Assembly: GCA_016748015.1 (NCBI GenBank)
Contig: JAAOMT010000161.1
Span: 24,331 to 88,330 of the forward strand
DNA: 64,000 nt
Reading direction: 5' to 3'
Source: Geosiphon pyriformis
Taxonomy: Eukaryota; Glomeromycota; Glomeromycetes; Archaeosporales; Geosiphonaceae
This document shows positions 1 through 14,574 of the stretch, piece by piece. The notes under the pieces are model-generated. The model saw only the letters and a list, made by a program, of their open reading frames with translations. It ran no database searches and was not told where the DNA came from. The translations under genes were made by a program, and so were the position numbers. Positions within the stretch are counted from its first letter, which is position 1. Each line of letters starts with the position of its first letter.

Positions 1-52
<52 letters not shown>
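1..52. repeat. Homopolymer A tract at the window edge
   Basis: The window opens with 52 consecutive A residues, followed by further A-rich sequence to about 160. It is low-complexity DNA in front of the first gene. No coding signal is visible. Confidence 0.9.
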
Positions 53-54
<2 letters not shown>

Positions 55-737
55 TTTCCTGTATTTCTTGATTTCCCAAACAAGTTTTTTTAAAGTTTAA
101 TTACCAAAGTAACGTATCACAAATTGTAAAAAAAAATGAAAAAAAAAAAAACTGTCAACACTGTCGTATATATTAAAAAACTTTTTGTCCCTCAATTTTA
201 TCCCCCCTGATCAAATAAATTTTTCTTTTAAATAATATATATATTTTTTTTTGAACATATATACTATTAAACACTCTATACCACACACACACCCTCACGC
301 ACCCCATCCATCCACCTCCCCTCACCCCAAAGGTGGAAACATATTATATAAGGACAGCCTCACTGCTCAAAGCCATTCTTTACTTTTTTTACTCCTTTTA
401 CTTATCGTAATCTCTCATTCAGTAAAAATAAAATTTATTGATACGATAATTAAAAAAAAAAAAAAGAAAAAGAAAAAGTGTTTCCATATTATAAAGAGAT
501 TTAAAAAAAGTTTCTTTTTGATCATTTTTCTTTGTCTTCTTCGTTGTAGTAAATACACACGCTCTTATAGTACTCTGAATTCATTCGATTTCTAAAAAAG
601 ACATTGTTCGATTTTTCTCTTCAATACCTCTACACAAACTTTTTTATCATTTGAATTATTGATCTTTTTCCACGCTTAAAATCCCTTTTCGTTTAAATCA
701 AACACAAAGTTTTATATTTTGAAAATCTTTTTCCAAG
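53..737 (+). promoter_or_regulatory. 5' flank / probable promoter and leader of the zinc-finger gene
   Basis: This AT-rich flank precedes the ATG at 738. A TATA-box-like TATATAAG lies at 345-352, after a CA/CACCC-rich stretch (280-330). About 385 bp of pyrimidine- and A-rich sequence then runs to the start codon, compatible with a long leader. No ATG-initiated ORF of note is present. The TATA assignment is by motif only. Confidence 0.4.
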
Positions 738-2493
738 ATGATGAAACATCATCCAAAAAACGATTCTCTTCTTTATAATGATGCTTCAATCACTCCTAAT
801 AATCATCCCACGACAAATGTAACTCCTCGTTCTATTCTCGACTCCGCTGCAACTTGTACTATTGCTGCAATTTGTGAAGCTTTTGAACAACAACAACAAC
901 AACAACAACAACAGCAACACCATCCCCACCACAATCATCAACACCAACAACACCAACAACAACAGCAGCAGCAGCAACAACAACAATTTGAACACCAACC
1001 GTTACCCCTACCACTCTCATCGATACTATTGGATGATACAACAACCACAAATTTAGAATCGATTGAACAACAACCCCAGCATCAAATTCACGACCTTGTT
1101 AACTCTTCGACCCCTCAAGTCGCGGTTGAAGAGTTGCAGCAGAAATACAATTATTCTCCTGAATGTTTTAACACGACACCTGCTAATACTACCCATAATC
1201 ATCACCATCATAATACCCAAACTGCTGATGGGATCACCTACTCTTCCGCATCAATGATGGCACCATTCGCTATTCAGGATACACAATATTATTATTATCC
1301 TCACGAAATCTTCACCACAGCAACCACAGCTCACCATCTTCAACATCAATATCATATCGCCGAGCAACAACAAACATACACATCCAATGCCCGTTGCTCC
1401 ATTTCTAACGAATCCAATACTTGTGATCTTTCCACTCTCAATAATGATTTCTCATCCAATTCCTCAGTCGATTTCGCCAATAATTCTTCATTAGGGGTTA
1501 AATTGGAACCTCAACACGTGTCTCCATTTGAACATGATTATAGTGTCGCGTTAACTTTGGCTAAAGAAATGCCAATGGCTCATTTGGTCTCATATCCTCA
1601 ACATTCAGGTTTGTATTTAAAACTTTTTTTTTTTTTTTTTACTTTGAATTAACTCCGAAAATCCCAACATTTGAAAAAAATTCAAAATTCTCAATCTTTC
1701 TCTGCTTTTCTCTTCTCTTCTCATTCTCTTAGTACAAAACCCAGCTTACTCTACAAGTCTGGCCGAGTGTCTTCATATGCATCACGCTGCTGAAATGCAA
1801 TCTTTCGTCGCTGGTCTTACAAACCCTGGACTCTTGGAACAATCTAAACTTGCCCCACTTTCCCCAACCTCTACAATTTCCACTCTCTCCCCTGTATCAC
1901 CAATGGATGATCAACATCATCTAATCGATTTTGAAAAAGCCATTTATCCACATGATTATTATATCGATGAAGCTCTTTTTCTTCGAAAAATCGGCGCCGC
2001 TGGTCCACTCAAGGTCGAAGATGAGGCAAGCATTCTTCGTCGCAAAGCAGCCCTCTCGGATGATCTGTCAAGACGTCTTCAATTGGAAAGTTTGACTCCA
2101 ATCAAGCAATCACGTAAATCAACCAAATCTTTGGCACCGTTCGCCTGTCCACATGAACATTGTCCGAAAACTTTTACGCGTCAATACAATCTCAAATCTC
2201 ACCTTCGAACGCATACCGATGAACGTCCTTTCGTTTGTAATTATCCTGGTTGTCCACGTGCTTTTGCTCGCCAACATGATCTGAAGCGACACCAAAAGTT
2301 GCATTTAGGTTTGAAACCACATGTCTGTGGCAATTGTGGACGCGCTTTCGCCAGATTGGACGCCCTTAATCGTCACCTAAGAAGTGATAACGCCGCGCAA
2401 TGTGCTCAAGCAACCTTAGCTGGCACTGTGGGAGTTGGAACAAGTTTAGCCTTAAATGTTGCGGCAAAGTATCTTAAAAATAATGCTATATGA
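738..2493 (+). CDS. C2H2 zinc-finger transcription factor, Crz1/Prz1-like
   Basis: Two exons, 738-1608 and 1733-2493, give 543 residues; GT at 1609 and AG at 1731-1732 restore one frame through a split codon. The N-terminus has a long polyglutamine/histidine tract (about residues 51-83). Three zinc fingers sit near the C-terminus: C429/C434/H447/H451, C459/C464/H477/H481, and C489/C492/H505 with a last ligand C514 eight residues after the histidine. The spacing and the words RQYNLKSHLRTH, RQHDLKRH and RLDALNRH resemble calcineurin-regulated Crz1/Prz1 factors, which enter the nucleus on calcium signalling. PQVAVE (126-131) fits the relaxed PxIxIT calcineurin-docking pattern. It is seen as a DNA-binding protein; the Crz1 assignment and calcium control are inference. 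The CAA-rich tract makes antisense frames look open. Confidence 0.85.
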
Positions 2494-3689
2494 ATAAAAA
2501 TAATCTGTTTTTTGTTTCACCTAATCTCTTTCAATAGTCATTTTCATAGGCATCTCTCTCTCAAAATCTTTTTCCCTTTGCATAAAAGTGCATAAAAATT
2601 CAATCACACATGCCGTGCTGATTCGAAATTTCTCCCCTTCATCATTGGCTTGGTTACGGAACAATTCCTACCCATTTCATTTCCCTTGTGTTGAACCCTT
2701 TTTTTTTCAATCACTTTTTCCTATCCCCTGCCTTTTTTTTCTGGCTTATTTTTGTGCACTCATAAAACAATTTAAACCCGTGATATTAACAGGCCATATC
2801 CGGTCGTTTGTTTTTTCAATTCTTTGTAAATTATTTTTCGTAGATTATAATACATTTCCACTTTTTTTATTAGTTTTTCATTTGCTTTTTCTTTGTCTAA
2901 AAGTCTTTCCGTGTTCCAAACGGCCAATACCTTTGTAAATAGTCTGAAAACCCGTGATATTCGGGAAAAAAGATGTATCACGCCATGATCACACGGCAAC
3001 ATTAACATCAACACTCATCACTTGCATTGAAATCAAAAAAAAATCAAAAAACACAATTGGTTTGATACATACAAATCATTAATAAAAAATCGTGCTTAGA
3101 TATTTATGGTAGATTTTGTATCGAGATCAAAATATACTTTGAGTTCACGTGTATTTATTTTTTAATGATTAGGACAAATGCTCTCAAAAATTCATTCCTT
3201 CATTTTTTCGACGTCTGATCGTTGTACGCGAATGATCATTGGATATAGTAAATCTTGACACACCCAGACTAATTTATCCTCAATCCGTTGGCTAATAGCT
3301 ATCAACAGGTGAATAAACCCATCCAATTCTTGGGACATGTTCAATCAAAAGAGTCCCTCTGACATGATGTCTCCCAAATACCTAAACCGTCTCAGGTCGT
3401 ACAATTTCTTTGGGAAAGAATTCAGCAATGGACGATACGAATAATTCATCAAGACTCTGCACCATTTTTTTTAAAAAAAGTGCCAGATTTATTAATCTAT
3501 CATTTCTTCGTTCCATCTTGTAAATTGTGGAAGCTAGTGTGTAAAGGATAAAAAAAAGTAAATTGCAAAACAACCAATTTGATTTGATTTGATTTGATTT
3601 TTTCAACATTTATCGTTTGAAACTATTAATTTTCCCCTGCATTATTGAAATTCAAAGCAAGGATCATATCCGGCTTTCCTACTCGGCAC
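2494..3689. other. Intergenic region, convergent 3' flanks
   Basis: This lies between the end of the zinc-finger gene and the end of the minus-strand gene. AATAAA occurs just after the stop (about 2493). A short GATTT pentamer repeat lies at about 3589-3601. Short ORFs here have no recognisable sequence or codon signature. I see no gene. Confidence 0.6.
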
Positions 3690-4577
3690 TCACCGATACC
3701 CGCATTCAAAAAGCAATTTACGTTTCCAATTCACCCATCTCTCTTTGATCAAACTCCGTTTTGTCGCCGGAATATGCTCACTGATTAATGACCATGGAAT
3801 AGTCTGCAAAAGATCGATTGTCTCGAGCATCGTTTGTTTCCTTTCCTCGTCTATGTGGCTTGTCCCAGAAGAATCCTTGATCCCTTTCTTTACATTACGC
3901 GAAAACGCAATAAATAACGCGTTCCCCCATATCATTTTACTACGAGCCGAGATAAGCTCAGACGGTTTCTGAAAAGATTTTGGGGCAAGTTTAAGATTTG
4001 AGAGCTTCTCTGGAGATTTGGGAATTTCTGTATGAGATTGGTCCAAGCTATCAATCAAACTAGTTTCAACTCGAGCTGCATTCAATTCAAGATTTTCAAA
4101 TGTATTCGATACTGAACTCTGTGGTCTTTTATTCATTACATTGTCATCATTTCTTGAATTATCATTCGTAATTTCTTGAATATCCTTTGACTTTATGTTT
4201 GTGTTTTGTTTGTTGATTTTCCTTGTTAAATCACCATTGGACTTTTTGCTCCTTTTCTGAAAAAGTGGTTTGTTTTCAAGATCTTTCCATTCTAATTTCT
4301 TGCAAGTTTTTTTGAATGCATCCTCATGATAATCTGATTTCCTGCGCTTTCTCTGAGCAAGTGGTGCATCTTGAAGATTCTCAGTAACAGAGTTTTTATT
4401 CTGGTGATTTTTTTTTCTTGTAAAACCCAAGGGTTTTTTGTTCTTTTTCCTGAGAAGTGGGCGATCCTCAGAGTGTCCAATTTTCTTTGAATCTAGCTCT
4501 AATTTTGGTTCTTTTCTCAATAGGTCACTAAAACTATCGCTACTCCAACTTGAATTATCAGATTCTGAGTCTCCCAT
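3690..4577 (-). CDS. Unknown lysine-rich protein with Myb/SANT-like C-terminus
   Basis: A single-exon ORF of 295 residues. The start is the ATG at 4577 (AAA before it); an upstream extension would need a TTG start. The N-terminus is acidic and serine-rich, followed by basic repeats such as KRRKSD and KKNKK that could be nuclear localisation signals. The last ~30 residues have two tryptophans 19 positions apart (PWSLISEHIP then KERWVNWKRKLL), the spacing of a Myb/SANT helix-turn-helix repeat. This suggests a nuclear DNA- or chromatin-binding protein, but I do not recognise the family. It is divergent to the leucyl-tRNA synthetase gene and shares its promoter. It could be lineage-specific. Confidence 0.65.
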   Translation of the reverse strand: MGDSESDNSSWSSDSFSDLLRKEPKLELDSKKIGHSEDRPLLRKKNKKPLGFTRKKNHQNKNSVTENLQDAPLAQRKRRKSDYHEDAFKKTCKKLEWKDLENKPLFQKRSKKSNGDLTRKINKQNTNIKSKDIQEITNDNSRNDDNVMNKRPQSSVSNTFENLELNAARVETSLIDSLDQSHTEIPKSPEKLSNLKLAPKSFQKPSELISARSKMIWGNALFIAFSRNVKKGIKDSSGTSHIDEERKQTMLETIDLLQTIPWSLISEHIPATKRSLIKERWVNWKRKLLFECGYR

Positions 4578-4882
4578 TTTGGTCAAGAGAATAAGAATCA
4601 ACTTGATCAACGTTAATGTTTTTTCGACTAGTGGATAAAACTCTACTTTCCCCAAGATAGGTCTGACAATTTTTTATCCGTTGATTGGGACTCATTCCTT
4701 TCCTCTTTTTAATCAGGAGCCCGCCCCCGTTTGAAGAGAAAAAGACTTGAACCATTCTATAAAACCAAGCAGAACCAATCAGATAATTCGGAGATCTTTT
4801 GATCAGCTATTCTTATTGGTGAAACGGCTTAATTGTTTCTAAAAATATTTTGATAATATAGAAATTATCGGGGATCATTCTA
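4578..4882. promoter_or_regulatory. Bidirectional promoter with CCAAT boxes
   Basis: The 305 bp between two divergent start codons contain CCAAT at about 4775-4779 and the reverse form ATTGG at about 4684-4688 and 4815-4819. In fungi CCAAT boxes are bound by the Hap/CBF (NF-Y) complex, which controls many mitochondrial genes; this fits the downstream mitochondrial synthetase. Binding is inferred from motif only. Confidence 0.45.
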
Positions 4883-9101
<4,219 letters not shown>

Positions 9102-9344
9102 TATCTTGACTCTTGGCTAAAATAAAACTCAAGTCCTCGATCATAAATGATGTCATCCGCTGTAATCAATAAATACAAAGCTCGTTTTATCGAATCCACT
9201 TTATACCGATAACATTAAATTTGCATTTTTGCGAAAATCAAGGGTTAAATGTAGTTGGGAAAGCCCAATATTTTTTTGGTCTGAATTCAAAGTATTTATA
9301 CTGTGAATATGTAAATCTCTTGGTAATCTAACGTGTGCAGTCTC

Positions 9345-9440
9345 ATCTAGAGATGTTAATCGGTCTGTCTGGTCCCCAAGGGACGGACCGCAATTATCGT
9401 GAATCGTCCCACTTAATAATATTTAGGGTACTATAAAAAT
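9345..9440. repeat. Short hairpin-containing repeat, MITE-like
   Basis: At 9361-9390 a 9-bp stem, CGGTCTGTC pairing with GACGGACCG (one G-T pair), encloses a 12-nt loop that itself holds GGTCCC/GGGAC. The GC content is well above the surroundings, and GGGACGATTCACG (minus strand) lies just downstream. It marks the boundary between the gene and AT-rich DNA. A miniature transposon end is possible; a structured 3' RNA element is the alternative. Confidence 0.4.
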
Positions 9441-10591
9441 GTCAGACGCGTTTCGAATAACTCTTTTTGCCAATATGGTCTTATACAAAACTAATTGTGT
9501 ATGTATTAATAAAAATTGTTGGTTCAAATAACACATTAGTTGATTGAAATTCAAAATAGTTACAAACATTTGTTAATATAAAAAACTCTTATACATTATA
9601 TTAACAGATTAATTGACATTAGATAAAATAAAATTAGATAATTTTTTATTATAAAATTTTTTAATTTAAGTATATACAAATTAAAATATTGTAATAAACC
9701 CAATAATTTGGTATGTAGTTTTAAAAGTGTCTTTAATATTGTATTGTTACAAAAACAACATATAATTAATCATTTAAACTAATTAAGACTATTCTAAATT
9801 AAACAAAAAAAACAAACTTTGTATTTTTATCTTGCCAATACAAAAATTTTGATAATTAATATTTTTAATAAATTTACACACTACAAATAAATAGACTTTT
9901 TGCTATTATTTATAAAGAAAACATAAAAGTTTTAAAGCATTATTAATTTATTAAAAGTGTTTTTATTTACAAATAAAGTTTTATTATTATTATTATTATT
10001 TATTATATTATTATTACATAATTAACACTAAAATTAAAACCATATTTTTTTGTAAAACTAACAAAAATTTTGTATATATTATTTATTAAAATTATTATAT
10101 TATTAATTTGTTTTTTAATTTAAAAATATTTTTTCATATTTATTTTAATATTAGATATTATTAATTAAAAATTAATACAAAATTTAATAACAAATAAACA
10201 GTTTTTATATAAAATTTTATATTAATAAATTAATTTTTAAAAATTTTAAACAAATTATAAACTTAAATAAAAGTTTTATTAAACAAAATAAAAAAAATTT
10301 GTACTTAAAATTAAGTAATTTAAATCTTAATACTTAGAACAGTATTAATAATTAGAAATTTTTTATTAAATAAATCTTTTTTTTTAAGTTTTAGTTTTAA
10401 TATTATTATTATTTAAGCTTTTTTAAAAAGCCAAAAATAATAATAACATATTTTTAAAGCAATATTATTAATAAAAAATTTAATTAATTTGATTTTAAAA
10501 TTGTTTTTTATTAATAAATCAAAATAATATATTATATTATTATTAATTAATAAATTTAACTTAATATCAAAAAATTAACAAAAACTCTTTT
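9441..10591. other. Very AT-rich non-coding DNA
   Basis: This is almost only A and T with short repeats of TTA/TAA, and no ORF worth reporting. Words such as the AATAAT and AAAGCC strings resemble the decayed repeat family seen elsewhere in the window, but the match here is weak. Confidence 0.6.
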
Positions 10592-10709
10592 TTTTGTTGA
10601 TCCTCCAGTCACGACGAGATCATTGAGTCATCACTGAAATAGTCTTCTTTTTCCCTTTTCCCTTCAACTTTCTCCAGTTATTTCTTCAAACATTCCCCTT
10701 TTTGTAGCT

Positions 10710-12052
10710 ATGAAACCGGTGGGCTTTGTTGCTGGTGGTTCTGGGTCCATTTCGGCTGGATTGGGAACCCAGTTTGGTGTCAAAAATAAGCATTCGATTG
10801 GTCCTCAATCTCATGGTGCATCCTATAAGAAGCCGAAGAAATCTGTGGTGGTTGATGGTTTGGTGAAATTGTCTGCTAGTGTCTCGAACGTTATAGATGA
10901 AAGTAGTGACAGACCTAATATTGGACGATCGTGGGCTAGCAAAGTCAACAGTGAAGTGGACAGCATAAGTGGCATCTCAGACTTGGATAACTTGGAAAAC
11001 GTTGTTGCTAAAAAAACTAGCTATGTGAAGTCGGATGTTTTGGGTTTGGATAACAACATGAACAATGCCATGCCAAGGAAAATGTGTACCTGCATCTATG
11101 TTCTGAACAGTAAGCCACCACCTCTCTCTTTCAACATTTTAAGTGATGGTGAAGATATTTTGCCTCTTCCGAGTCCCAAATTTTATGGATCCAATCGCCT
11201 TCCTCTAGTTGAGTCACATGCACCAGAGAAACGGAATTTTAATTCGTCAAAATCATTTGCATTAGATATTGAGCTATCTGCCATTTCTGGCAAAACTAAT
11301 AGTGATAAGTTAGTCTCAATCAAAAAAATTTTTTATCATGTTGATGGTTTTGGGGGGGCCTCCATTCTCTCAAAGTTCCCTGGGATTATCAGATCTACTT
11401 TCATTTCAGAAGCTAATATGAATAAGGCAAAGAGTTTGGAAGATTTTAGTTAATGATGAGCTAAGAAAAGTAAACAGTCGTTCAAATCAGGAAATTGTGG
11501 TCAAGGAGATTCTGGTCAATCTTCCCAAATTGGCTGTGAAATCAGTTTTTTCCAAGTTTGGTAAGATTGTTTATCAGATTGCAGCTAATTGGTCTATGGC
11601 AAAAGGCCTTAGTGAAGTTTGAGTCAGCTGAAATAGCTGGCATGGTTGCTTTCAAGTGGTCAGTTCTCATGGGTAAGGATTCTGTGCGAATGGCTTTGGC
11701 AATTGAAGATAAACAATCATGGGTTTTCAAGGATCAGCATTGGGCTTTGTTGTATACTTTGTCAGTAGGAACAACAGTCCATAATTTTTCTGATTTGTTG
11801 GAATCATATGGTGAGAAGACATATTTCATTGGTCACAATCCTGTTTCTTACATTCGCAATAGGTGTGTGACTGTTTGTTTTGATGATGAGACAACCAGAT
11901 TGGTTGCTATTGGTTCAGTTTCAGTCTTCAAGAGTGTGAATTTATGTTGGGCCAGTCTCTCTTTGGCTTGTTGTGCCAAGTGCGAACATTTTGGTCATGT
12001 TTTAGATATGTGTTCAGTTGGTGGTTTCTTTGGTGGTCATTGTTACAGATAA
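10710..12052 (+). pseudogene. LINE copy 1 ORF1, N-terminal part
   Basis: The ORF starts at the ATG at 10710 (MKPVGFVAGGSGS) and is open to 11453. A frameshift follows, and the reading continues to 12052. The middle has an RRM-like segment (words KEILVNLPKLAVKSVFSKFGK), and the end has a CCHC knuckle, CAKCEHFGHVLDMC (C-x2-C-x4-H-x4-C). ORF1 proteins of this kind bind the element RNA. Homology to copy 2 ORF1 runs through the whole region. The ORF is cut at 12053 by a foreign insertion and resumes near 12931. Confidence 0.8.
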
Positions 12053-12053
12053 T

Positions 12054-12930
12054 TATTTGGGGTCTCAAGTCAAATAACAAATCTGTAACTTGGTGCTCAA
12101 AAGTAATTTCCGTTGATGATGTTCTGAAAGTATTGTATCTGAAGGCTTTGATGGAGTCCTTTGTATAATAGACAGAGATTCAATAGTTGTTTTATCCATA
12201 GCTCTCCAGACTTGCAAGTCTGTCAATTTTTTTCTCAGCTTAGTGGCTGGCAATCTTCTAATAAGTAATCCATATCTACTGTATGTGTCTTACCTTCTCA
12301 CAGGGGTCTTTTATCAAGCAATCCTTGACGTTAGTAATCTAGCACTTTATTCAATCTATTAGTGCACAACAATAAAATCAAAGAAAACAAAAAAAGAAAA
12401 TAAAAGAAAATAAAGAGAAAATAAAAGTTTGGCCAAAATGCAATTGCAAGTTAGTATTCCGTTAATAGCCGTGATTAAGAGCTATTGTTCTAGTGTAGTC
12501 AAGTAGGAATTATTATCAACATAAAGTGTTGATAGTGAACAGTAGAATTGAGATAACAAATAGTTATTTATTCGATGATTGTGATAACTAAGTTAAGGAT
12601 TCTTGGTGTCAATTCTGTCTTTTCTGCTTTTAATGCTACTGCTATATATACATATTTGAGATTCCTCAATTCCTCAATTCTTTGTGACAGAAATCCTGGA
12701 ATTTCTGGAATCCTGTGATTCCTGATGAGAGGAATCCTGAAATTCTGGAATCCTGTGATTTCTTGTCAGGGAATTCTAAAATTCCTGGAATCTTGCAATT
12801 TCTCTGAGAGGAATTCTGAAATTCCATATTTACTATGTCTACATTTGATTGGCTAATATTTACTGATTACTAATACTATATTTCCTATATTCTATGAGTA
12901 ATATTGTGGAAGAAAGATGGTGTCTGTTCA
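12054..12930. mobile_element. Unidentified ~0.88-kb insertion inside LINE ORF1
   Basis: Copy 2 has no equivalent, and the LINE reading resumes at about 12931 (RLTNIYKKKHALV). The flanks CATTGTTA and CATGATTA could be a decayed 8-bp target duplication, with ends CAGATA and TCTG as weak inverted termini; that would fit a non-autonomous hAT-type element. It contains a 62-codon minus-strand ORF (12065-12253) and a 40-bp tandem repeat (12690-12825). A solo LTR or fragment of another element, in reverse orientation, is the alternative. Confidence 0.5.
12690..12825. repeat. Imperfect ~40-bp tandem repeat
   Basis: About 3.4 units share the pattern GGAATCCTG...AATTCTGGAATCCTGTGATT. It is internal to the foreign insertion in LINE ORF1. 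The units are about 80 percent alike by eye. Confidence 0.7.
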
Positions 12931-13516
12931 TGATTAGGTTCGCTTAACAAATATATATAAGAAAAAACATGCTCTAGTTGCTTGCCCTGTCTCTTTTGGT
13001 GGCAAGTCTTGGGCTTAGGTTGCTTTACTTGCTGTTCCTTCTGGTGCTGGTGCCCGAACTGTTTCTGGTCCTGGTGTTCTTGTGTCTGGTGCCCTTTCTG
13101 CTAGTAGATTACTGACGGAAGTTCCAAATGTTTCTTGTATTGTTGATCACCTGGCTGTATTGAAATGGTCCTTTGAGCTTTTGTCTAACCAAATGTCTGA
13201 AATAGTGCATAGACTAAATGGTGTGGATTTGGTTCCTCTGGTTCCTGTTTTTCCTGTTGTATCTTCTGTTGTCTCTGCTTCTCCTGTGGTGTTCTCTGTT
13301 CAGGACATGGCTTTGGATCCTCTATTTTCTTCTTCTTATTTCTCTTCCTCAGTTTCTGTTTTGGAGAACATTGTTTCCGATTTAAGTTTGAGCAGTTCAA
13401 AGATTCTTACCTCCAAAGTTGGTGGGCTTGAATCTAAGTTGATGGCTCTTGATGTTGCTGTTGGTTCTATATTAGCAAAATTGGATCAGCTGGGTACAGG
13501 GTTAAAGTCTCCTTAA
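12931..13516 (+). pseudogene. LINE copy 1 ORF1, C-terminal part
   Basis: The reading continues ORF1 after the insertion: a KKKHALVACPVSFGGKSWA segment, a Ser/Val/Pro-rich stretch, then TSKVGGLESKLMALDVAV, a probable coiled coil (13400-13480). A TAA stop lies at 13514-13516. Without it, the frame would reach CAATGA at 13529-13534, where ORF2 begins (the stop overlaps the ORF2 ATG). Copy 2 has the same arrangement. Confidence 0.75.
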
Positions 13517-13530
13517 CACTCTATTTCTCA

Positions 13531-14529
13531 ATGACAAATCTTATCTGGAAAATAGCCACATGCAATGTCAAGGGTATGAACAATGTGGTGAAGCAAGAAG
13601 ACATTGTGCATTGGCATAACTCTATGAACAATTTGGTTTTGATTTTTATGGAAATGAAGCTCAAAGGGCATGCTCGTCTCTGGATAGCTGACAAATTCGA
13701 TGGTGTTTGTGTATTTGTCTCTGGTTTGGACTCTGGTCATCTTGGTTCTGGTGTGGCAATTATAATGAACAATTCTCTAGCCAAGCATGTGTGCAAAGTT
13801 TCTGAGATTTCCAGTCGACTTTTATCTGTTAAATTGCTCTTTAGGAATAAACTTTCTGTTTCTGTGTTAGGGCTGTATGCTGGCGCTTTTTCGGCTGCTT
13901 GTTTTTCCCAGGCCAGTGAAATTAATTCTTTTGTTGCCAAGGCTGTGAATGATTCTTTTTTTGTCATTTTTGGTGGTGATTTCAATGAAAATGGTTCTCG
14001 TAGGTGTGCTAGTTTCAAAAAGTGTTTTGACTTGGGCTTGGTCAATGCTTTGGGTAGGAGTTTGTTCTCAAAATCATTTATATGGTGTAATTCTCATGGT
14101 GTAACTAAAACAATTGATTACGTGTTCGTCTCTTCTGGTTTGGTCAATGTGATTGTAAATTGCAGTGTGATGGATGTTGTGGAATTTTTTGATACTGATC
14201 ATAAGGCTGTTTCCATTTCCATGGGTTTGGGTGGTTTGTTGAACACACGGCTCTCTGCTATGCACAAACAGGCCAACAAAGATTGTTGGAAATTTGACGT
14301 TAAAAGTGCTGATGTTTTGAAATGGGAAAAGTTTGGGGACATGTTAGCTGCCAATGCTTCTGTGTTTTTGGATAAGTTTGCTGTGGCTAAGGAATGCTCG
14401 GATTTGAATTTAATATGGGATGTCATTCATAGGATTATGGTTTTTTCCGCTAATAGAACATTAAAAAAAAATGGTTTAAGGGTTATAATAGTGTTTTTAC
14501 CAAAGTATCTTCTAAGTTTCATAAGTTGA
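13531..14529 (+). pseudogene. LINE copy 1 ORF2: APE-type endonuclease
   Basis: The ORF starts at the ATG at 13531 (MTNLIWKIATCNVKGMN). It carries the exonuclease-endonuclease-phosphatase residues: N in CNVKGMN, E in MEMKLKG, D and N in GGDFNENG, D in TIDYVFVS, and D-H in DTDHKAVSI. This enzyme nicks the target DNA to prime reverse transcription. The frame is lost near 14462-14470 in a run of A residues, where copy 2 reads on; a one-base slip is likely. The catalytic residues appear intact although the ORF is broken downstream. Confidence 0.88.
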
Positions 14530-14574
14530 AGTTGCTGGTTTCCAAGTTAGTGAGAGCTTCTTGTTTGGCATCTG

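Noticed and set aside
251-595. Reading of 114 codons in the 5' flank of the zinc-finger gene
   Set aside because: It starts at TTG, is low-complexity (CA repeats and poly-lysine) and lies in a promoter/leader.
786-1257. Long antisense and out-of-frame readings over the first exon
   Set aside because: They are poly-Leu, poly-Val and poly-Asn shadows of the CAA repeat.
2588-3609. Small readings in the intergenic region
   Set aside because: Phe/Leu-rich, no homology, no consistent codon use.
4578-4655. 26-residue N-terminal extension of the minus-strand gene
   Set aside because: It would need a TTG start; the ATG at 4577 has a better context.
9441-10591. Centromere- or origin-like AT DNA
   Set aside because: AT content alone is no evidence; other AT blocks in the window are decayed transposons.
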